From NCBI GenBank assembly GCA_002256145.1, contig NKIP01000031.1, positions 1 through 39,963 of the forward strand: DNA of 39,963 bases. Reading direction: 5' to 3'. The notes below the pieces were generated by a model that saw nothing but the letters and a program-made list of their open reading frames with translations, was not told the DNA's origin and made no database searches. This DNA comes from Comamonadaceae bacterium PBBC1 (lineage in GTDB: Bacteria > Pseudomonadota > Gammaproteobacteria > Burkholderiales > Burkholderiaceae_C). Positions 35,362 through 39,963 of the stretch are shown here, piece after piece; within the stretch, counting starts at the first letter, position 1; each line of letters starts with the position of its first letter. The translations under genes were made by a program, and so were the position numbers.

Positions 35362-35795
35362 ACAAAACCACCGCTGACACCTCGCATGCCGATGACTGGC
35401 TGACGCCTTTGTTGTTGCAGGACGCGCATGGGGACCCAAGCCCACAACAGGACGCAGCTTTTGTGGCGCAAGTCTTGACCCGCTTGGATGCGCCGCTCGC
35501 TGCCCACGTTAAGCCCGGCATACCCAAGGTCCATAACGCATTGAACCAAGAGCGTGGTTTGTTGCTCGGGTTTCAGATGCTGGTGGTTGTTTTTATATTC
35601 TTATCCGCACCTGCTGGCGTGCAAGCCTGGCTGCAGGTTGCTCAAGCCCCTATGAACATGTTAGCGTGGTATGACCACAATCTGTGGAGCTTGGCTCTGG
35701 GTCTGGGAATGATGGTTTATGGGGCAATTAAATTGCTGAATATGCCTGAAGAGGCTATGGTCCTTGAAATCGACTCAACCAAATTTCTTATCTGA
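35358..35795 (+). CDS. Putative anti-sigma factor, membrane protein
   Basis: The 145-residue protein has a soluble N-terminal stretch (about 1-70, with DDWLTPLLLQDAHGDPSPQQDAAFVAQVLTRLDAPL, a layout typical of short anti-sigma domains) and two hydrophobic segments (about 70-90 and 108-128). No CHCC zinc-binding motif is seen. CAGGAG precedes the ATG, which overlaps the sigma-factor stop codon. The anti-sigma role is inferred from overlap and topology, not from a recognised domain. Confidence 0.72.
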   Translation: MNKTTADTSHADDWLTPLLLQDAHGDPSPQQDAAFVAQVLTRLDAPLAAHVKPGIPKVHNALNQERGLLLGFQMLVVVFIFLSAPAGVQAWLQVAQAPMNMLAWYDHNLWSLALGLGMMVYGAIKLLNMPEEAMVLEIDSTKFLI

Positions 35796-35840
35796 GCGCC
35801 AATTCAGATTGACCCTTTGCTGATCGCAAAATGTTCGATA

Positions 35841-37238
35841 TCAACCGATAAGCCCAAGCTTTTGACGTCGCATTCGTGCATGAGCAGCTCGGGCATGAGG
35901 CACCCAGCCCTGCGTGAGCCAACGCCGCCACATCAACAAACCACGTATCCACTCATCGGCCGCGTAGGCCAGCCAGACCCCCATCAACCCCCAACCCCAG
36001 TGCACTCCCAGCAGCCAACTGCCGCCCGCGAGCACCACCGCCATGGAGCCCGCCCCGGCATAAAACGGATACCGGGCATCGCCCGTGGCCCTCAACGCCG
36101 AAATCACGATCAAATTGAAGGTGCGGCCCGTCTCCAGCAGGACAGACAGCCACATCAGCTGGCTGCCTACCCGCAAAATGGCCGGGTCTTGCGTGAACAA
36201 ACCCAGCAACCAAGTGCCCAGCAAGGCCTGCACACAGGCCACGACCAACGTCACGGCAAAGCCGATTTTCTGGGCCTTGCGCACCAGATCGTGCGCCTGC
36301 CTGAACTGGCGTGCCCCAACCATGTGGCCGACCACCATTTCAACGGTGATGCCAATCGCCACGGCGCTGATCAATATCCACATGTTGAACTGCAAGACAT
36401 AGGTCTGGGTGGCCAACGCCTGCGTTCCCATGAGGCCAACAGCGGCCACGCTGACCATGAAGGCCGCCTCCCATGACAAGTTTTCTGCCGCACCGGGCAG
36501 GCCGATGTGCAGCACAGGCTTCAATTGGATCCAACGCACCCGCCACCAGTCTGTCCACTGTGGACGCAGCCCAAGCCGCAGCCGCCACAAATACAGGTGC
36601 AAGGCCATGCCCACCAAACGGCTGATGACGACTGCCACAGCAAAACCCGGCAAACCCAAAGCCGACAACGGCCCCCAACCGGTCATCAAGGGCCAGGCCA
36701 GCGCCAAGTGGGTGGCGTGCATGACGATCATCACGGCCAGCGTGTCGCGGTTGCGCAGGTGTGCCCGCATGACCCCGGCCATACAGGCGTTCCAGGCGTC
36801 CAGCACCAGTGCGAGCGCCAGTGATTGCAAAAACGGCGCGGCCAGCAGCAAAACATCAGCGGGCGCATTGAGCATCTTCAGCATGGGGCGTGCGCACAAC
36901 AGGGCCAGCATGGCTGCCAACCCGCCCATCCAGGTGCCCGAGGCCAGCGCGGCGCGTGCAACCCGGTCGGCCTCCGGGCGATGCCCGGCCCCAAGGTTTT
37001 GCGTGATGACCACACTCACCCCCGCCCCCACCAGACGGAAGACCATGAACAACAGGCCAAACACGTGGTGCGACAGCGCAAAAGCGCCTCCCGCCGCGTC
37101 AGACATTCGCGCCGCCAGCGCCGTGCCGACCATGCCGACCACCAATCCGAGCGACAGTTCAATGAACAGCGGCAAGACCAGCGTTGCGATGGCCGGCTGA
37201 GGCTTCAGATTTCCGGTTTTCACGGGTAAGGATTTCAT
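35841..37238 (-). CDS. MATE-family multidrug/toxin exporter
   Basis: The 465-residue inner-membrane protein has about 12 hydrophobic segments in two similar halves. Early features of the MATE family are present: PLFIELSLGLVVGMVGTALAARMSDAAGG with VFRLVGAGVSVVITQNLGAG, and HIGLPGAAENLSWEAAFMVSVAAVGLMG at the start of the second half. It exports cationic or organic compounds using a Na+ or H+ gradient. I used the ATG at 37238; a GTG at 37286 would add 16 residues. It is convergent with the sigma-factor operon (45-base gap) and divergent from the Glk–RpiR gene, sharing a region with two HexR-like boxes. Confidence 0.88.
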   Translation of the reverse strand: MKSLPVKTGNLKPQPAIATLVLPLFIELSLGLVVGMVGTALAARMSDAAGGAFALSHHVFGLLFMVFRLVGAGVSVVITQNLGAGHRPEADRVARAALASGTWMGGLAAMLALLCARPMLKMLNAPADVLLLAAPFLQSLALALVLDAWNACMAGVMRAHLRNRDTLAVMIVMHATHLALAWPLMTGWGPLSALGLPGFAVAVVISRLVGMALHLYLWRLRLGLRPQWTDWWRVRWIQLKPVLHIGLPGAAENLSWEAAFMVSVAAVGLMGTQALATQTYVLQFNMWILISAVAIGITVEMVVGHMVGARQFRQAHDLVRKAQKIGFAVTLVVACVQALLGTWLLGLFTQDPAILRVGSQLMWLSVLLETGRTFNLIVISALRATGDARYPFYAGAGSMAVVLAGGSWLLGVHWGWGLMGVWLAYAADEWIRGLLMWRRWLTQGWVPHARAAHARMRRQKLGLIG

Positions 37239-37291
37239 AAAAGTCGAGAACGCCAAGCCGCGCTGTATGGGCGAAATTGACAACACCCTGC

Positions 37292-37306
37292 CGTAGCATT
37301 ACTACA
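37292..37306. promoter_or_regulatory. HexR/RpiR-like box 1 upstream of glk-rpiR / MATE (CGTAGCATTACTACA)
   Basis: It matches 13 of 15 positions of TGTARTWWWAYTACA. It lies 54 bases upstream of the MATE start codon (minus) and about 195 bases upstream of glk-rpiR. It forms a pair with 37443-37457. Confidence 0.5.
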
Positions 37307-37442
37307 CAGCTTCGGCGACATTGGGCCTAGAATGCAAAAGGCTTGGTCTTGATGCTGGTCATTGTGATGCGCTTAGCCACACTAACAGCGGTTAAACGGA
37401 TCAACCGGGTTACCAAAATGCTGTCGCGCTCCAAAATAGCAA

Positions 37443-37457
37443 CGTAATTGAATTACA
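37443..37457. promoter_or_regulatory. HexR/RpiR-like box 2 just upstream of glk-rpiR (CGTAATTGAATTACA)
   Basis: The arms GTAATT and AATTAC are perfectly complementary around a single G. It matches 13 of 15 positions of the HexR consensus and lies 44-58 bases before the glk-rpiR start codon, suggesting autoregulation. Confidence 0.55.
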
Positions 37458-37500
37458 GGCCTGAGCCATTAAACGCCTCACAAACGAGACTTTTCCTGAC

Positions 37501-39384
37501 ATGATTGCCCTTGAGTCCCCACGCCTCATCGCTGACATTGGCCGCATTTATGCCCGCTTCGCCTTAGAACTCGAACGCGACCAGTTCAGCCACCAAGCCT
37601 CTTTACGATGCGCCGATCACCCCAGCTTGGAACACGCGATCAGCACTTACTTGGAGTCGCTTCACCCCATTAAGGTAGAACATGCCGCCATCGCGATTGC
37701 AACCCCAGTCGACGGCGATCAGGTGCGCATGACCAATTACCACTGGCAGTTTTCAATTGAGCAAACACGCCAAGCCCTGGGTCTGGACACCCTGGTGGTC
37801 GTTAATGACTTTACTGCCTTGGCGATGGCCCTGCCAAGGCTTGGGGCCGAGGCTGTGCGCCAAGTGGGAGGTGGGCAACCTGTCAAAAGCAGTGTGATCG
37901 GCTTGCTTGGCGCTGGCACAGGTCTGGGAGTTTCGGGTCTAATCCCTTCGGGAGAAGGCTGGTTTTCGTTAGGGTCAGAAGGTGGTCACACCAGTTTTTC
38001 TCCACGCGATGATCATGAAATTACTGTTTTACAGCATGCCCTTCAACTGTTTGATCATGTCTCCTTTGAGCGACTGGTTTCAGGATCGGGTTTGGAGTTG
38101 ATTTATCAGGCCTTGTCTAAAGCAAAAGGACTGCCAAGCACTTATTTGAGCGCCACTGAAATCACACGCCAAGCTCTGGATGACAAGCACCCTTTGTGCT
38201 GCAGCACTTTAAATGTGTTTTGCAACATGTTGGGGACCGCTGCAAGTAATCTTGCTGTCACGTTGGGCGCTACAGGGGGGGTTTACATTGGGGGCTCAAT
38301 CGTGCCTCGTTTGGGGGCGTATTTTGATCAATCCGGTTTTCGCCAACGCTTTGAAGACAAGGGACGATTCCGACAATACGTAGAAAACATTCCAACTTAC
38401 GTTATCACCGCTGACAACCCTACTTTTATGGGTGTATCGGCCATTTTGGAGACTCAACTTAAGAGCCTCCACAATTCGGCAGGATCGGCCATACTGTCTC
38501 AGATCCGCCGATTGCGAACACAACTATCACCCGCTGAACAACGGGTCGCCGAATTGGTGTTAGCACAGCCTCGATCAGTACTCAACGATCCCATCCATGA
38601 CATTGCACTGGCTGCTCAAGTTAGCCAACCCACCGTCATCCGATTTTGCCGCTCAGTTGGTTGCAAAGGTCTGTCTGACTTCAAACTTCGCTTGGCATCG
38701 GGCCTGAGCGTATCCGTTCCCATCACGCACTCTCAAGTCACACAAGAAGATTCACTGCTCGAATTAGGCTCTAAAGTGCTGGGCAATACCGCCAATGCGG
38801 TTTTGCAATTGCGCAACGAATTACAACGTGAGCCGATCGACAAAGCGATTGACCTTGTGATGAATGCCAAACGAGTCGAGATTTTTGCTGTGGGCAACTA
38901 CGCTTCAGTTGCACAAGATGCTCAAATGAAGTTTTTGCGCTTGGGTATTCCTTGTGGTGCACACACCGACCCGCATTTGCAACAACTTGTGAGCAAATTA
39001 GTCGACCATGACACAACCACTATTTTTATCAGCAGCGGGGGCAACCTCCCTGAGTTGATGGATTTGCAAAACAAAGTCAACGAGCTGGGATCTCCAGTGA
39101 TTGCCATCACAGCCAACCAGTCGTTGTTGGCAAAAAAGGCCGATGCCGCCTTGGTCGCAGAGCACAACGAACATGCCACCACCCACCTGCCCATGATCAG
39201 TCGGGTACTCCATCTTTTGCTGATCGATATCTTGGTAGTTGGACTTGAAATGCGACTAACCGATGAAGGTCGCAAAAGCAAAGCAATGGCGCTCGTGAAC
39301 AAACCGGAAGCTTCCCGGACCCTGCCCATTCTTGGTGTTCGCACCGCCACCCCCATCCGACCATCAATTTCCCACAGTCAATAA
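37501..39384 (+). CDS. glk: Glucokinase–RpiR (HexR-like) fusion protein with degenerate phosphate loop
   Basis: The 627-residue protein joins a glucokinase domain (about 1-325) to an RpiR-type HTH domain (about 333-405; LSPAEQRVAELVL, IALAAQVSQPTVIRFCRSVGCKGLSDFK) and a SIS sugar-phosphate-binding domain (about 450-585; VEIFAVGNYASVAQDAQMKFLRLG, IFISSGGNLPELMDL). Such fusions occur in Burkholderiales. Kinase features kept: VVNDFTALAM with catalytic-type D103, GAGTGLG (137-143), glucose-binding E160/H163 in EGGHTSF and E190, and GGVYIGGSIVPR. The usual DIGGTNAR phosphate loop, however, reads DIGRIYAR (12-19), losing GGTN. Kinase activity may be impaired, leaving a glucose-sensing regulator; this is inference. 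Base composition looks less GC-rich than in the amylase genes. It has two HexR-like boxes upstream. Confidence 0.92.
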   Translation: MIALESPRLIADIGRIYARFALELERDQFSHQASLRCADHPSLEHAISTYLESLHPIKVEHAAIAIATPVDGDQVRMTNYHWQFSIEQTRQALGLDTLVVVNDFTALAMALPRLGAEAVRQVGGGQPVKSSVIGLLGAGTGLGVSGLIPSGEGWFSLGSEGGHTSFSPRDDHEITVLQHALQLFDHVSFERLVSGSGLELIYQALSKAKGLPSTYLSATEITRQALDDKHPLCCSTLNVFCNMLGTAASNLAVTLGATGGVYIGGSIVPRLGAYFDQSGFRQRFEDKGRFRQYVENIPTYVITADNPTFMGVSAILETQLKSLHNSAGSAILSQIRRLRTQLSPAEQRVAELVLAQPRSVLNDPIHDIALAAQVSQPTVIRFCRSVGCKGLSDFKLRLASGLSVSVPITHSQVTQEDSLLELGSKVLGNTANAVLQLRNELQREPIDKAIDLVMNAKRVEIFAVGNYASVAQDAQMKFLRLGIPCGAHTDPHLQQLVSKLVDHDTTTIFISSGGNLPELMDLQNKVNELGSPVIAITANQSLLAKKADAALVAEHNEHATTHLPMISRVLHLLLIDILVVGLEMRLTDEGRKSKAMALVNKPEASRTLPILGVRTATPIRPSISHSQ

Positions 39385-39510
39385 AGACAAAGTCAAGGGA
39401 TTACCCTCATGTAGTTTTGTTTCTTCACTCTTTGAAATTCATGTAACCAAATTACAATTCACTGGCCTTTCATGCATCATGTGAAAGTTTCAACAATGAG
39501 GAATCGAACC
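39385..39510. promoter_or_regulatory. Promoter region of right tonB
   Basis: The 126-base AT-rich gap contains a HexR-like box (39442-39456), a weaker one (39410-39424, TGTAGTTTTGTTTCT, 12 of 15) and a TACAAT (39453-39458) that could be a -10 element overlapping the better box. No LacI-type site is present, unlike the left tonB leader. Confidence 0.5.
39442..39456. promoter_or_regulatory. HexR/RpiR-like box upstream of right tonB (TGTAACCAAATTACA)
   Basis: The arms TGTAA and TTACA are perfect inverted repeats. It matches 13 of 15 positions of TGTARTWWWAYTACA. It lies 55 bases before the tonB start and overlaps a putative -10 TACAAT. Confidence 0.55.
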
Positions 39511-39963
39511 ATGGACGACTACGCCAGCCGGCAAAGAAAGCCGACCAAGCACCTTGTGGGGCTGGGACTGGTGGTGGTGTTGCACCTCTTGCTCTTTTGG
39601 GCCATCAGCTCGGGCCTGGCCCGTGCAGTGGTCAAAAAGATTCAAGGGCCTGTGGAGGCGGTCTTGCTGGAGGACACCAAGCCAGACATTCCCCCACCGC
39701 CGCCACCGCCGCCGCCCAAGAACCTGCCCCCACCGCCCCCGGCCTACGTGCCCCCAGTGGATGTGGCCGTTACCGCGCCCGCACCGGTCAACGCCATTGC
39801 CGCCGTCACAGCGGCTGCACCCACGCAAGCGGCACCGATTGCGCCCGCTGCAGTGGCCCCGGCTGCCCCTGCACCTGCGCCCGCACCGCCTGCACCCCCC
39901 GTGCGCGTGGCTGCCGTGGTCAACTCGGCCAACTGCGAGAAACCCGACTACCCCAGCGCCTCG
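39507..39963. repeat. Right arm of the large inverted repeat (tonB copy 2)
   Basis: It is complementary to 1-457 with 13 mismatches, with registration i to 39964-i over the whole length. The final base differs between copies (G here, T in the sense strand of the left copy) and both copies are cut at codon 151. Confidence 0.97.
39511..39963 (+). CDS. tonB: TonB energy-transducer protein, right copy (3' end cut by window edge)
   Basis: It has the same architecture as the left copy: short cytoplasmic N terminus, one membrane anchor (about 14-35), long Pro/Ala-rich linker, and the beginning of the C-terminal domain cut off at VVNSANCEKPDYPSAS. Relative to the left copy it has Thr56 and Pro68. 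GAGGAATC lies about 10 bases before the ATG at 39511; an in-frame ATG at 39496 overlaps that ribosome binding site and is less likely. It follows glk-rpiR in the same direction and has its own promoter region with a HexR-like box. Confidence 0.92.
   Translation, partial: MDDYASRQRKPTKHLVGLGLVVVLHLLLFWAISSGLARAVVKKIQGPVEAVLLEDTKPDIPPPPPPPPPKNLPPPPPAYVPPVDVAVTAPAPVNAIAAVTAAAPTQAAPIAPAAVAPAAPAPAPAPPAPPVRVAAVVNSANCEKPDYPSAS

Noticed and set aside
39660..39740. Pro-rich, CCG/CCA-repetitive DNA in tonB as a possible repeat array or CRISPR
   Set aside because: It is the coding sequence of the normal TonB proline linker. There are no spaced direct repeats.
1..39963. Terminal similarity as evidence of a circular molecule
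   Set aside because: The matching ends are inverted, not direct, so they cannot be a circularisation overlap. They also differ at 13 positions.
1..39963. tRNA, rRNA, riboswitch, CRISPR, transposase or integrase genes
   Set aside because: I looked for these on both strands and saw none. The only repeats are the tonB arms, the direct repeat at 576/628 and small hairpins, so there is no direct sequence sign of a transposon or phage.

Overview
The window looks like a chromosomal segment of a Gram-negative betaproteobacterium, probably Burkholderiales and plausibly Comamonadaceae-like. The reasons are the GC-rich coding bias, TonB with TonB-dependent outer-membrane receptors, and a glucokinase–RpiR fusion gene, an arrangement known from Burkholderiales. 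The assignment is inference from gene content; there is no rRNA gene or other phylogenetic marker here.

The segment is an alpha-glucan/alpha-glucoside utilisation island with nine GH13-family enzymes. Left to right: (A) 1-6.2 kb: a truncated tonB (minus), a TonB-dependent receptor (plus), and a minus-strand pair of MFS sugar transporter and sucrose phosphorylase, resembling a sucrose (sux-like) module. (B) 6.3-14.4 kb: a TPR periplasmic protein (minus) divergent from a second large TonB-dependent receptor, followed by a tryptophan-halogenase-like flavoenzyme and an S9 peptidase. (C) 14.5-22.0 kb: a VOC-fold protein and a minus-strand operon of four GH13 enzymes (lipoprotein amylase, exported amylase, exported neopullulanase-like enzyme, cytoplasmic amylase). 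(D) 22.2-34.3 kb: a plus-strand operon of pullulanase, ABC sugar transporter (binding protein, two permeases, ATPase), two cytoplasmic glucosidases and one exported amylase. The transporter/glucosidase part has the order of rhizobial aglEFGAK. (E) 34.3-37.2 kb: a membrane protein, ECF sigma factor and putative anti-sigma trio, then a MATE exporter. (F) 37.5 kb to the end: a glucokinase–RpiR fusion regulator and a second, truncated tonB.

As a system: exported and lipid-anchored amylases and pullulanase cut glucans outside the cell or in the periplasm. TonB-driven receptors bring oligosaccharides across the outer membrane, and the ABC and MFS carriers move them inward. Cytoplasmic alpha-1,4- and alpha-1,6-type glucosidases and sucrose phosphorylase yield glucose and glucose-1-phosphate, and a glucose-binding Glk–RpiR protein probably reads the outcome.

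Two families of DNA sites run through the intergenic regions. One is a LacI-type palindrome (core TGCAATCGATTGCA), seen near tonB/receptor 1, MFS and TPR/receptor 2. The other is a HexR/RpiR-like box (TGTAGTTTTAYTACA), seen near receptor 2, pulA/lipoprotein amylase, glk-rpiR and the right tonB. No lacI-type gene lies in the window.

The two window ends are inverted, about 97% identical copies of the same tonB, cut at exactly the same codon and ending on a mismatch. The most noteworthy oddities are this flanking tonB pair, the degenerate phosphate-binding loop of the glucokinase half of the fusion regulator, and the two-regulator site map.
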